Origin: Ascarosepion bandense
Lineage: Eukaryota; Mollusca; Cephalopoda; Sepiida; Sepiidae
DNA: 64,000 bases
Assembly (NCBI GenBank): GCA_037127315.1
Contig: JBBBDQ010001027.1
Span: 2,899,501-2,963,500 of the forward strand
Direction of reading: 5' to 3'
How positions within the stretch are numbered: position 1 is the first letter of the stretch; every line of letters begins with the position of its first letter. The position numbers and the translations under genes were made by a program. The notes below the pieces were generated by a model. The model was not told the DNA's origin. It did no database searches and saw nothing but the letters and a program-made list of their open reading frames with translations. Positions 42,337 through 54,529 of the stretch are shown piece by piece.

Positions 42337-42885
42337 GGATGTGCGTTGTGGTGCAATGGATATAAACACGGAACAACAAATTGGAGAGTCGAGTTCGAAT
42401 TTCAGTTGAATTCCTTGCATTTACTAACGCACCAATACCATTGGGAACGTTGTTAATCAGTCTCTTCCCTCCAGTTATGGGTTAAATAACAGGACAGATT
42501 GGGTTCTATAGCCTTGGCTGGCAACCAGTCTACCGCAGAAAGCAATGGTAACCTACTGCGGGATAATCTACTGCCCAGTCAGTCATGTCTCTTTCGAGAC
42601 ATGATCGCCCAAAGCGTGTATCACATATGGCACTTTACTGACTGACTGAATACAATAGATGGAAATATGATTAAGGCTTCTACTATGCATAAAGTGGGGG
42701 ATCAGTTTTCTATTGTTATGAAGCAATAAACTGATCCCCTAATTACTACTTAATAATATAATACATCTCTTCCTCCTCTAGCTATGAGTCAAATAACATG
42801 ACAGTTTGGGTTCTAAAGTCTTGGTTGCAACCAGTCTACAGCAGAAAGCAATGGCAACCTACTGCGGGAAAATCTTCTGTCTTAT
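42337..42885 (+). mobile_element. Composite SINE family A (head, body, hairpin linker, second body)
   Basis: Head GGATGTGCGTTGTGGTGCAA and B box GTTCGAATTTC start the element. The body ends in TTTACTGACTGACTGA near 42650. The linker has AGTGGGGGATCAGTTT and AAACTGATCCCCT at about 42692-42740. A second body runs from about 42773 and is cut at about 42885 by pyrimidine DNA. Confidence 0.8.
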
Positions 42886-43000
42886 TTCTTTCTGCAAGCT
42901 TCTTTTTTTCTTCCTTTCTTTATTTGTTTCTGATTCTTTCATTTATTCATTTCTTTCTTTCTCTTTTTCTTGTTTTTTCTGTAAGTCTGTCCTTTTATTT
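42886..43000. repeat. Pyrimidine-rich tract
   Basis: CTTT-rich low-complexity DNA leading into the 60-bp minisatellite. Confidence 0.8.
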
Positions 43001-43117
43001 CTTTCTGTGAGCGTTTTCCTTTCTTATTTCCGTCTCTTCTGTTTCTTTCTTTCTTTCTGGTTTTCTTTTCTGTCTGTAAGTATATCTTTTATTTCCTTCT
43101 GTGAGCGTATTCCTTTC

Positions 43118-43148
<31 letters not shown>

Positions 43149-43714
43149 TCTGTCTGTAAATATATCTTTTATTTCCTTCTGTGAGCGTCTATCTTTCTTT
43201 CTTTTTTTCTTTTCTGTCTGTAAATATATCTTTTATTTCCTTCTGTGAGCGTCTTTCTTTCTTTCTTTCTTTCTTTTCTGTCTGTAAATAGATCTTTTAT
43301 TTCCTTCTGTGAGCGTCTTTCTTTCTTTCTTTCTTTCTTTTCTGTCTGTAAGTATATCTTTTATTTCCTTCTGTGAGCGTCTTTCTTTCTTTCTTTCTTT
43401 TCTGTCTGTAAATATATCTTTTATTTCCTTCTGTGAGCGTCTTTCTTTCTTTCTTTCTTTCTTTTCTGTCTGTAAGTATATCTTTTATTTCCTTCTGTGA
43501 GCGTCTTTCTTTCTTTCTTTTTTTCTTTTCTGTCTGTAAATATATCTTTTATTTCTTTCTGTGAGCGTCTTTCTTTCTTTCTTTTTTCTTTCTTTCTTTC
43601 TTTTCTGTCTGTAAGTATATCTTTTATTTCCTTCTGTGAGCGTCTTTCTTTCTTTCTTTCTTTCTTTCTTTTCTGTCTGTAAATATATCTTTTATTTCCG
43701 TCTGTGAGCGTATT

Positions 43715-43750
<36 letters not shown>

Positions 43751-43755
43751 TTCAT
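43000..43755. repeat. About 60-bp minisatellite with CTTT core
   Basis: About eleven copies. Each has TCTGTCTGTAAATATATCTT, TTATTTCCTTCTGTGAGCGT and a variable (CTTT)n block. Length changes sit in the CTTT block. Confidence 0.9.
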
Positions 43756-44214
43756 AATCCTCAACTTTGTAACATTGTTTTCATTGTTTTCATTTTCTTG
43801 TTCTTTCATTCTTTTTCATAGACTTTTAAAGTTTTACTTGATTTCAACTTTGCACTCATTCTTTTCCAACATTCTTTTTTTTTTGTATCTCTTTTATTTC
43901 ATTCTATTTATTTTCTCTTTCTTCATTTTTCATTTCCTTTTTTTTCTTATTCTATTCTTAAAATGTTATTAGTTTTCCTTCCTGTTTTTTGTTTATTTAT
44001 CTTTCTTTTATTTTCTCTTTTCTTTTCTTTTAATTTCTTTCTTTCTTTCTTATTTTCTCCTCAATTATCTCATTCATTCATTCATTTCTTTCTCTCATTC
44101 TTTCTTCGTTTTTCTCATTTATTCTTCATTCATTCTTTACGTCATTCTTTTTTGTTTGCTTTTCTGCCATCAAGTTTTTATTTTAATCTTTTTTCATATA
44201 ATCATTTTACTGCC
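43756..44214. repeat. Pyrimidine-rich low-complexity tract
   Basis: T/C-rich DNA with short CATT repeats. No gene. Confidence 0.8.
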
Positions 44215-45395
44215 ACTGGTGTGCAGGGGGTGCATAGAAGGGAAGTCATGAGAAAGAATTACAGGTTATAAGGGATGTCGAGAAGTGGGTAAGAGAAGAA
44301 TGAGAATACTGGTGTGATGAGAGTAGAGTGGACGGAGAAAAGAACATGAGAAAGAGGATGCAGATTAGTGAGATAAGAGATAACAATTGACGTTACATTT
44401 AAATTCTTGGAGATTGTAGCTGTCGGGGAAGCAAGTATACCAAAGGAAATTCCACAAGCTGTATGTGCGAGAAAAGAAGCTACTAAAGTAGAAGTTTCGA
44501 CCATATTTGATTCGTTTCACTGTGAGAGGGTGGGACCTAATTGCTAGTTTAGTAACTCGAGTAAATTCATACAGAGGGGGACACCAGTGAGCTAAGCTCA
44601 TCGGAGCAGAAACCGTGAAGGTATTTGTAGAAGAGACACATTGAAGCCATATTACGCCGGTGAGAATGTGATCATATCGCAGATTTTCCGTTGGATTTTG
44701 TCAAGAACCCCGAGGTGAATAGCAGGGGCACCCGACCAGATGTGACGGCAGTATTCAGTACACGGGCGGATGGTAGATTTATAAATGGGAAGGATGGATT
44801 CATACGAAAAAAAACTTTCTGGCCCTACTCAGTGAACCGTCCTTCCTAGAAGCAGATTTAGCTATGGATTCGATGTAGTTATTCCACTTGAGGTCTGCTG
44901 AGAGAGTTACGCCGAGGAGGTGCAGTGTTTTACTTTCAGAAGACTAGCCTGATCTATGCTAATTGCAGGGTACGAGCAATTGTCTGTGGTGGTTAACAGA
45001 TAGCAGCTTCGTTTTGGAAGCATTAAAATTCACGAGCCATTTCTTACCCCAGTTCGCCAAAGATTGGAGGTTCTTTTCAAGCTCGGCAGTGGGGTTCGCT
45101 TTGTCGGCCTCAGTGGATTTCTGATCGAGGCGTAACTAAATTTTGGTGTCGTCAGTGTAGATGCCTACTTGGGATCTACTTACATTGGGGAGATTGTTGA
45201 TGATGATCAGAAAAAAGCGTAAGACCTAGAATAGAGCCTTGAGGGACACCCGCGTTCGTGTGATAGTATCGGGAGACATATATGTTCAGTATTACCTGCA
45301 TTAGGCGACTTGAAAGGAATGACCGGATTAGATCAAACAATCGTCCTGTTATACCATAGGTGGTAGATTGCGCAAGATGGCAAACATTCATTCGC
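44215..45395 (-). pseudogene. CR1/Jockey-like LINE, decayed ORF2 3' half
   Basis: On the minus strand, RT blocks LFDLIRSFLSSRLMQVI and AGVPQGSILG (about 45345-45235), a degenerate catalytic motif YTDDTK (about 45160) and WGKKWLVNFNASKTKLLSVN are readable across frameshifts. Downstream come YEFTRVTKLAIRSHPLTV and YSLWNFLWYTCFP (about 44555-44430). Stops and shifts make it nonfunctional. It interrupts pyrimidine-rich DNA on both sides. Confidence 0.8.
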
Positions 45396-45478
45396 TATTT
45401 TCTTTTTTCTTTTTTCTTATCTTTTATCTCCATTTTTCATTCATTCAATAGTTCTTTCATTTCTTTCTTTCTTTCATT

Positions 45479-45515
<37 letters not shown>

Positions 45516-45675
45516 TAATAGCCCTTTGCTTTAATTCATTCTTTCTTCCTTCCTTTCTCTTTCTTTCTTTCTTTCTTTCTTCTATTAAAACTTTGCTTTA
45601 ATTCATTCATTCTTTCTTTCTTTCTTTCTTTCTTTCTATTAACCCCTTGCTTTAATCCATTCATTCTTTCTTCCT

Positions 45676-45708
<33 letters not shown>

Positions 45709-45728
45709 TATTAAGCCCTTGCTTTAAT

Positions 45729-45769
<41 letters not shown>

Positions 45770-45794
45770 TAAAAACCCCTTGCTTTAATTCATT

Positions 45795-45853
<59 letters not shown>

Positions 45854-45897
45854 ATTAACCCCTTGCTTTAATTCATTCTTTCTTCCTTCCTTCCTTC

Positions 45898-45928
<31 letters not shown>

Positions 45929-45958
45929 TTATTAAACCTTTGCTTTAATTCATTCTTT

Positions 45959-46001
<43 letters not shown>

Positions 46002-46028
46002 ATTAATCCCTTGCTTCAATTCATTCAT

Positions 46029-46081
<53 letters not shown>

Positions 46082-46158
46082 TATTAACCCCATGCTTTAA
46101 TTCATTCATTCTTTCTTTCTTTCTTTCTTCTATTAACCCCTTGCTTTAATTCATTCAT

Positions 46159-46193
<35 letters not shown>

Positions 46194-46417
46194 ATTAACC
46201 CCTTGCTTCAATTCATTCATTCTTTCTTCCTTCCTTTCTTTCTTTCTTTCTTTCTTTCTTCTATTAACCCTTTGCTTTAATTCATTCTTTTTTTCTTTCT
46301 TTCTTTCTATTAACCCCTTGCTTCAATCCATTCATTCTTTCTTTCTTTCTTTGCTTTATTTATTTATTTATTTATTTGTTTGTTTCTTCTATTAACCCCT
46401 TGCTTTAATTCATTCAT

Positions 46418-46458
<41 letters not shown>

Positions 46459-46503
46459 TATTAACCCCTTGCTTTAATTCTTTCTTTCTTTCTTCTAAAA
46501 CCC

Positions 46504-46545
<42 letters not shown>

Positions 46546-46597
46546 ATTAACCCCTTGCTTCAATTCATTCATTCTTTCTTCTTCTTTCTTTCTTTCA

Positions 46598-46628
<31 letters not shown>

Positions 46629-46746
46629 TATTAACCCCTTGCTTTAATTCATTCATTCTTTCTTTCTCTCTTTCTTTCTTTCATTTCTTTCTTTCTATTA
46701 ACCCCTTGCTTTAATTCATTCTTTCTTTCCTTCCTTCCTTCCTTTC

Positions 46747-46777
<31 letters not shown>

Positions 46778-46986
46778 TTATTAAACCTTTGCTTTAATTC
46801 AATCTTTTCATTCTTTCTTTCTTTCTTTCTTTCTTTTTTTCTTTCTTTCTATTAACCCCTTGCTTCAATTCATTCATTCTTTCTTCTTTCTTTCTTTCTT
46901 TCTTTCTTCTATTAACCCCATGCTTTAATTCATTCTTTCTTTCTTTCTTTCTTTCTTCTATTAACCCCTTGCTTTAATTCATTCAT

Positions 46987-47037
<51 letters not shown>

Positions 47038-47085
47038 ATTAACCCCTTGCTTCAATTCATTCATTCTTTCTTCCTTCCTTCCTTC

Positions 47086-47117
<32 letters not shown>

Positions 47118-47280
47118 TATTAACCCTTTGCTTTAATTCATTCTTTTTTTCTTTCTTTCTTTCTATTAACCCCTTGCTTCAATCCATTCATTCTTTCTTT
47201 CTTTCTTTGCTTTATTTATTTATTTATTTATTTATTTGTTTCTTCTATTAACCCTTGCTTTAATTCATTCATTCTTTCAT

Positions 47281-47317
<37 letters not shown>

Positions 47318-47362
47318 TATTAACCCCTTGCTTTAATTCTTTCTTTCTTTCTTCTAAAACCC

Positions 47363-47408
<46 letters not shown>

Positions 47409-47592
47409 ATTAACCCCTTGCTTCAATTCATTCATTCTTTCTTCTTCTTTCTTTCTTTCATTTCTTTCTTTCATTTCTTTCTTTCTTTCTTTCTTTCTTC
47501 TATTAACCCCTTGCTTTAATTCATTCATTCTTTCTTTCTTTCTCTTTCTTTCTTTCTTTCTTTCTTTCTATTAACCCCTTGCTTTAATTTAT

Positions 47593-47629
<37 letters not shown>

Positions 47630-47730
47630 TATTAACCCTTTGCTTTAATTCATTCTTTCTTCCTTCCTTTCTTTCTTTCTTTCTTTCTTTCTATTAACCC
47701 CTTGCTTCAATCCATTCATTCTTTCTTCCT

Positions 47731-47775
<45 letters not shown>

Positions 47776-47852
47776 TATTAACCCCATGCTTTAATTCATT
47801 CTTTCTTTCTTTCTTTCTTTCTTCTATTAACCCCTTGCTTTAATTCATTCAT

Positions 47853-47891
<39 letters not shown>

Positions 47892-47939
47892 ATTAACCCC
47901 TTGCTTCAATTCATTCATTCTTTCTTCCTTCCTTCCTTC

Positions 47940-47971
<32 letters not shown>

Positions 47972-48123
47972 TATTAACCCTTTGCTTTAATTCATTCTTT
48001 TTTTCTTTCTTTCTTTCTATTAACCCCTTGCTTCAATCCATTCATTCTTTCTTTCTTTCTTTGCTCTATTTATTTATTTATTTATTTGTTTCTTCTATTA
48101 ACCCCTTGCTTTAATTCATTCAT

Positions 48124-48166
<43 letters not shown>

Positions 48167-48215
48167 ATTAACCCCTTGCTTCAATTCATTCATTCTTTCC
48201 TTCCTTCCTTCCTTC

Positions 48216-48255
<40 letters not shown>

Positions 48256-48414
48256 TATTAACCCTTTGCTTTAATTCATTCTTTTTTTCTTTCTTTCTTT
48301 CTATTAACCCCTTGCTTCAATCCATTCATTCTTTCTTTCTTTCTTTGCTCTATTTATTTATTTATTTATTTGTTTCTTCTATTAACCCTTGCTTTAATTC
48401 ATTCATTCTTTCAT

Positions 48415-48447
<33 letters not shown>

Positions 48448-48492
48448 TATTAACCCCTTGCTTTAATTCTTTCTTTCTTTCTTCTAAAACCC

Positions 48493-48538
<46 letters not shown>

Positions 48539-48670
48539 ATTAACCCCTTGCTTCAATTCATTCATTCTTTCTTCTTCTTTCTTTCTTTCATTTCTTTCTT
48601 TCATTTCTTTCTTTCTTTCTTTCTTTCTTCTATTAACCCCTTGCTTTAATTCATTCATTCTTTCTTTCTC

Positions 48671-48701
<31 letters not shown>

Positions 48702-48724
48702 ATTAACCCCTGGCTTTAATTTAT

Positions 48725-48765
<41 letters not shown>

Positions 48766-48866
48766 TATTAACCCTTTGCTTTAATTCATTCTTTCTTCCT
48801 TCCTTTCTTTCTTTCTTTCTTTCTTTCTATTAACCCCTTGCTTCAATCCATTCATTCTTTCTTCCT

Positions 48867-48907
<41 letters not shown>

Positions 48908-48990
48908 TATTAACCCCATGCTTTAATTCATTCTTTCTTTCTTTCTTTCTTTCTTTCTTCTTAATTAACCCCTTGCTTTAATTCATTCAT

Positions 48991-49021
<31 letters not shown>

Positions 49022-49069
49022 ATTAACCCCTTGCTTCAATTCATTCATTCTTTCTTCCTTCCTTCCTTC

Positions 49070-49115
<46 letters not shown>

Positions 49116-49266
49116 ATTAACCCTTTGCTTTAATTCATTCTTTTTTTCTTTCTTTCTTTCTATTAACCCCTTGCTTCAATCCATTCATTCTTTCTTTCTT
49201 TCTTTGCTCTATTTATTTATTTATTTATTTGTTTCTTCTATTAACCCCTTGCTTTAATTCATTCAT

Positions 49267-49303
<37 letters not shown>

Positions 49304-49349
49304 TATTAACCCCTTGCTTTAATTCTTTCTTTCTTTCTTCTAAAAAACC

Positions 49350-49387
<38 letters not shown>

Positions 49388-49519
49388 ATTAACCCCTTGC
49401 TTCAATTCATTCATTCTTTCTTCTTCTTTCTTTCTTTCATTTCTTTCTTTCATTTCTTTCTTTCTTTCTTTCTTTCTTCTATTAACCCCTTGCTTTAATT
49501 CATTCATTCTTTCTTTCTC

Positions 49520-49554
<35 letters not shown>

Positions 49555-49577
49555 ATTAACCCCTTGCTTTAATTCAT

Positions 49578-49630
<53 letters not shown>

Positions 49631-49732
49631 TATTAACCCTTTGCTTTAATTCATTCTTTCTTCCTTCCTTTCTTTCTTTCTTTCTTTCTTTCTATTAACC
49701 CCTTGCTTCAATCCATTCATTCTTTCCTTCCT

Positions 49733-49773
<41 letters not shown>

Positions 49774-49850
49774 TATTAACCCCATGCTTTAATTCATTCT
49801 TTCTTTCTTTCTTTCTTTCTTCTATTAACCCCTTGCTTTAATTCATTCAT

Positions 49851-49883
<33 letters not shown>

Positions 49884-49930
49884 TATTAACCGATTGCTTT
49901 AATTCATTATTTATTCCTTTCTTTTTATCT
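45396..49930. repeat. CTTT-based minisatellite array with higher-order structure
   Basis: Tandem units of variable length: CTATTAACCCCTTGCTTTAA, TTCATTCATT and (CTTT)n. A landmark segment, TTTGCTTTATTTATTTATTT or the variant with GCTC, recurs near 46345, 47206, 48057, 48340 and 49195, giving intervals of about 850-860 bp (one of about 285). Blocks of several hundred bp are therefore themselves repeated. Open frames on both strands are compositional. Confidence 0.95.
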
Positions 49931-50625
49931 CTTTCTTTTTTTATTTCTTTCTTTCATACATTCACGAATTCTTTTTCATTTTTCTTTCTTTCCTTTTACA
50001 TCTTTCATTCATTCATTCTTTCTTTCTTCCTTTCTTCACTTTTATTTCATTTATTCATTCATTATCTATTCTTTTCTTCTCTTTTATCTCATTTATTCAT
50101 TCATTGTTATTTTCATTCATTCTTTCTTGTTTCATTTTGATTTTTATCAGTCTCTTTTATTTATTTTTTCTTTCTTGCTTCTTTTCTTCAATTTTATGTC
50201 TTTCTTTCATCTACTTATTCTTTCTTTCCTGAATTCTTTCTTTCTTTCTCCCCTTTTATTTCTTTCATTCTTTTATTATTCCTTCTTTATTTCATTCATC
50301 CTTTCTTCTCTTTTATCTCTTTCTTTTATTCATTCTTTCATTCATTCATAGATCCCTTGTTGCTTTTTATCTCTTTCATTCCGTCATTCATTCTTTCATT
50401 CTTTCTTCTTTTTCTTTTTGTCTCGCTCATTCATTCTTTCTTTCTTCTCTTTCTTTCTTCTCTTTCTTTCTTTCCTTCTTTCTTTCATTTATTCTTTCTG
50501 TCTTTCTTCTCTTTCATTTATTCTTTCTTTTTTCATTTCTCCTTTATCTTTTTCATTCATCTATTCATTCTTTCTTTCTTTTATTCATTCATCCAATCTT
50601 TTCGTTCTTCTTTAACTTTCTGACG
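49931..50625. repeat. Pyrimidine-rich low-complexity tract
   Basis: CATT/CTTT-rich DNA at the edge of the array. No gene. Confidence 0.85.
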
Positions 50626-51023
50626 CATACGAAAATCTAATTTAACTTCCATTTGATCCTACAATGGACGGCACGTATAGTTCCCTTTCCTATTCGATCG
50701 ACGGAACAGCTTGCCAATAAACAGTCACCCGACAGTCAAACTTCGGTCATGCGATAATCATCATCGTCTTCCACCCCAGGGCAAAAAACAGTCGTACCCG
50801 GGTAAGATGATGTCAATGTCATGGCTGCTTAAAAGAAACCCGACCCGGAACATTGGAAAACAATGACAAGTTCATGAATGTTACCGCTTAGAGCGTCAAT
50901 TGACAACTATTAATGGCTGTTTCTTCGTCTGCTTTTCATCAATGCAACCACAACCGGAAACTGTTAAGTTTGCGCTCGCAATAACAAATCAAGACAATAG
51001 AGAGAGTTTAAATAAAAAATAAA
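50626..51023 (+). promoter_or_regulatory. Possible promoter and 5' UTR of the candidate gene at 51024
   Basis: More balanced base composition than the surroundings. ETS-like CCGGAA occurs at about 50844 and 50954. The start codon itself sits in AAAATGGC, a YY1-type motif. Such combinations are common in promoters of housekeeping and mitochondrial genes in animals. This is inference only: no TATA box or transcript evidence. Confidence 0.3.
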
Positions 51024-51063
51024 ATGGCTGCTTCGTTCCGTCTCAATCGTTCTTTGTCCAAAG
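51024..51063 (+). CDS. Candidate first coding exon, possible mitochondrial presequence
   Basis: ATG at 51024 with A at -3 and G at +4 opens a 13-codon stretch, MAASFRLNRSLSK plus one base. It is followed exactly by a consensus splice donor (AAAG|GTAAGA at 51064). The peptide has two arginines and a lysine, hydroxylated and hydrophobic residues and no acids, as in mitochondrial targeting sequences. The upstream DNA is non-repetitive. No downstream exon was recognised, so the gene would need a long intron extending beyond what I can assign. The protein is unknown. Confidence 0.4.
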
Positions 51064-51335
51064 GTAAGAAAAGATATTTTACGCAGGAAAAAGAAACAAT
51101 CTCTTCATAGAGACAATATAGAGAGGCAGCCCATCGATATCCGTTGCCACTTATATTAATAACAGTGGAAATCACAGTCGAAAATTAATTTATTTGAGGA
51201 GTTAATCTTATTCTTTACTTAGGTTCACCCAATGCAAGAGCCAGTCAAAATAAAGGATTAAACCTCTTGGGCGTCTGTTCCTCAAATCATCAATTCTGGG
51301 GAGAAACTTCTTCCTTACCAATGGAATATGAAGGG

Positions 51336-51340
<5 letters not shown>
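51064..51340. other. Possible intron sequence
   Basis: No feature seen. If the candidate exon is real this is intron 1. Confidence 0.3.
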
Positions 51341-51370
<30 letters not shown>

Positions 51371-51386
51371 TTATCACCATCATTAA

Positions 51387-51422
<36 letters not shown>
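51341..51422. repeat. (TA)n and (ATT)n microsatellites
   Basis: TA repeats at 51340-51365 and ATT repeats at about 51388-51422. Confidence 0.9.
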
Positions 51423-51423
<1 letters not shown>

Positions 51424-51689
51424 GCATACTGCAACTTATTAGTTGTAAAGCTTCGGTGTTTAATAAATTTGATCCAATATACCTAGCATGGGGTGTTGTA
51501 GCTGTCAATGCCTGAACTATTGGAAATAAAGAATGCGGTTTGTCGGAATATTTGACATGGAAATAACGATAGTGCCACAAGAGGTTTCCGTCTGTGGGAA
51601 AGTGGTTGCGGGGGTAATTCATCATCCAAAAGGACGTGTACACTTTTTGATTTTGTCAAGACTGGAATGTAAGGATTGAGCATCTACAA
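51423..51689. other. No gene assigned
   Basis: Moderately complex sequence interrupted by the hAT element. Two overlapping minus-strand frames (74 and 66 codons) show no recognised domain. Confidence 0.35.
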
Positions 51690-52722
51690 CAGTGGTTCCC
51701 AAACTTTTTTCTGTCATTTCCTCCTACACCCAGTTCAACCATCCAGATTTCCCCCTTCATGTGTATGAGAGAAAGAGCAGTTAAAACACACTGAGACAAT
51801 TTACTTAATTTATTTTTCAAATCTACAAATATACTGATAAACTTATAGTTACAGAGTAAAGTGGATAAAGAGCAGTTAGTAACAACGAAGCACAGCCATA
51901 GAGAGCGTCCATCCAGATTCCCCCTTCATGTGTATGAGAGAAAGAGCAGTTAAAACACACTGAGACTATTTACTAATTTATCTTTCAAATGTACAAATAT
52001 ACTGATAAACTTATAATTACAGAGTAAAGTGGATAGAGAGCAGTTAGTAACAACTAAGCATAGCCAGGGAGAGCAGTTAGTAACAAAAAAAACTTTTGTT
52101 TGCTCTTCTACTTCAGAATTAAATTAGTGAGAAGGGTGATGCTACTTCTTGTGCATCAGGGTTAGTTTTGGCAAGCGCGCAACGTATGTCTCATTCCACC
52201 CCCAGTCTGTTTCGTGCTTTGGGCTCGATTGTGCGTAAACTAGAAAATCCGGATTCACAAAGGTAGATTGTGGAAAACAGAATGAGGATTTTCAATGTGT
52301 TGTTGCTCAGTTGTAGGTATGCTCTACGCATATTAATTCAGAATTCTTCAAGATCTTGTGCACAAAACATCCTTGGCAGATGAGTCATGTTTGAGCTACA
52401 AGAACTCATTTTCTCAGGGACATCATCCACCTGACATATTGCTGTAGATTAGTTTTCGCACTGAAGGTTATAATCGTGCTATGTCGGTTGCTAATCGACT
52501 TAACGTACTCAAAATGTTAGGAACTTTGTAATCTTCCACTGAAAGCTGACTCCTTAGTATTCGGCTAACTGCCGACTAATATCAACTGACTAGTAGTTCT
52601 ACTGAACTCCACTAGAAGTCTAAAGAACTCCCATGAACTTCCCAAGTACTTCCCCCATTAACTTTCTGTTAACTCTTATTAATAGAGGAGGGAGAGTCCA
52701 TTATCTGATGGGTTCCTTGTAA

Positions 52723-52785
<63 letters not shown>

Positions 52786-52902
52786 ACATGAGAAAATCCA
52801 TCTGAGATTTATTTTTTATTTAGTAGGTAGTGTAATTATTTCCCTCCTGGTAACTTCAAATTTCCCCCCAGGTGCAAATTTCCCCCAGTTTGGGAATCGC
52901 TG
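51690..52902. mobile_element. Non-autonomous hAT-type DNA transposon
   Basis: Left end CAGTGGTTCCCAAACT and right end (reverse complement) CAGCGATTCCCAAACT form a 16-bp terminal inverted repeat with 2 mismatches. Flanking 8-bp sequences ATCTACAA (51682-51689) and ATCTACAG (52903-52910) differ by one base, as expected for a hAT target duplication. Inside is a roughly 164-bp direct repeat (CATCCAGATT.CCCCCTTCAT at about 51742 and 51907) and a long (CT)n tract (52727-52783). No transposase frame is present. Confidence 0.85.
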
Positions 52903-53355
52903 ATCTACAGTCTAGATATGGCAGAAATACACCATTTTTTTCGGGGAGGGGCTTAATTTGACTAATGAAAAATAGAGTTTGGCGGGAAGAGTCAGGTACT
53001 TTCTAGACTGGTGCAAATAACCAACCATTTTTTCCAGCCTCTTTATCGATGGATAGTATAGATGAGTTTCACGTAAGCTATTAAAGAAACTTGTGAACTT
53101 AGAAAGGGGCAAATCAAGACATATAACGCCTTCTATAAGTGGAAGGAAGGTGCGTAACGAGAAAGAAATCTGGTAAGTGTGTATGTGAGAGAATAGAAAT
53201 GGGAAAAATCCAAATCATCTTTCATCAACTCATAATTTATCTGATCCCTTCTCTCTAAATCTCACTTTTCTCGCTGAGTTTAAGTTAGTATGTATTATTT
53301 ATAAAATAAATATGTGAGTGTCCATGCAAATATTTTCACTAATACATACATATAT
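52903..53355. other. No gene seen
   Basis: Unrecognised sequence. A 66-codon minus frame at 52912 has no known motif. Confidence 0.4.
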
Positions 53356-53419
53356 ATATAGAGAGAGAGAGATAGATAGATAGATAGGTAGATAGATAGA
53401 TAGATAATGAACAGCCAGT

Positions 53420-53491
<72 letters not shown>

Positions 53492-53584
53492 TGAACAGAC
53501 TGAGATAGATAGATAGATAGATAGATATGAACAGACTGAGATAGATAGATACATAGATAGATAGATAGATAATCAACAGCCTGT

Positions 53585-53634
<50 letters not shown>

Positions 53635-53722
53635 GAACAGACTGAGATAGATAGATAGATAGATATGAACAGACTGAGATAGATAGATAGATACATAGAT
53701 AGATAGATAATGAACAGCCTGT

Positions 53723-53788
<66 letters not shown>

Positions 53789-53800
53789 ATGAACAGACTG

Positions 53801-53858
<58 letters not shown>

Positions 53859-53870
53859 CGAACAGCCTGT

Positions 53871-53928
<58 letters not shown>

Positions 53929-53942
53929 GAACAGCCTGTGAC

Positions 53943-53995
<53 letters not shown>

Positions 53996-53996
53996 T
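53356..53996. repeat. (GATA)n array with interspersed ATGAACAG spacers
   Basis: GATA blocks of 16-60 bp are separated by short spacers of two kinds, TATGAACAGACTGA and TAATGAACAGCCTGTGA, about ten in all. It is a minisatellite grown from a GATA tract. The long minus-strand frames (YLSI repeats) are artefacts. Confidence 0.95.
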
Positions 53997-54529
53997 GTTG
54001 TTACACAAAATTGGATTGACCTTAATTTTCTCTTAATAAAAGCGATATTTGCTCGTGGAACTGATTCGATAACCATGTTTGTTTACGCATTTATCTGAAC
54101 AACAGGAGTGGCTACATTTCATACGCAAATTTGCCGATTGTATGATCAAAAGAAGGCGACTGAAGGAAAGACGATAACGAATGCAGACAGCAAAAAGACA
54201 GACACCTTTGCACACACATACATACGCACGCGTACACAAACACACACTTGCTTCGGGCCACTAAAACACGCAAATTCACCGTACAAAAGCCAAACGTTAA
54301 CAGTCAATAGAAGGTCGATATTCTTTCTGTAACTGACAAAAGTTAATTAAAATATTTTTATATTCGATGAGACCAAAACTTCATTGTAAAAACGGCGATT
54401 TAATTTTAACCTTGAATTTTGAATTGTTCACAAACATGTCAGCTTTACTTTGAGTGGAAGAAAAAGAGGTTTTACATTTTATCTTTTAATTTAAGATTCC
54501 ATTCGAATTCGTTCCAAACAATTGGGAAA
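53997..54529. other. No gene seen
   Basis: Unique-looking sequence with a short CA-rich stretch at about 54212-54247. Confidence 0.4.

Noticed and set aside
45396..49930. Telomere-like repeat because of CTATTAACCCC units
   Set aside because: The CCCC motif occurs once per 45-90-bp unit separated by CTTT repeats. There is no short tandem TTAGGG or CCCTAA array.
53295..54076. Long minus-strand frames of YLSI repeats
   Set aside because: Direct translation of the GATA microsatellite. GATA is stop-free in this strand and frame.
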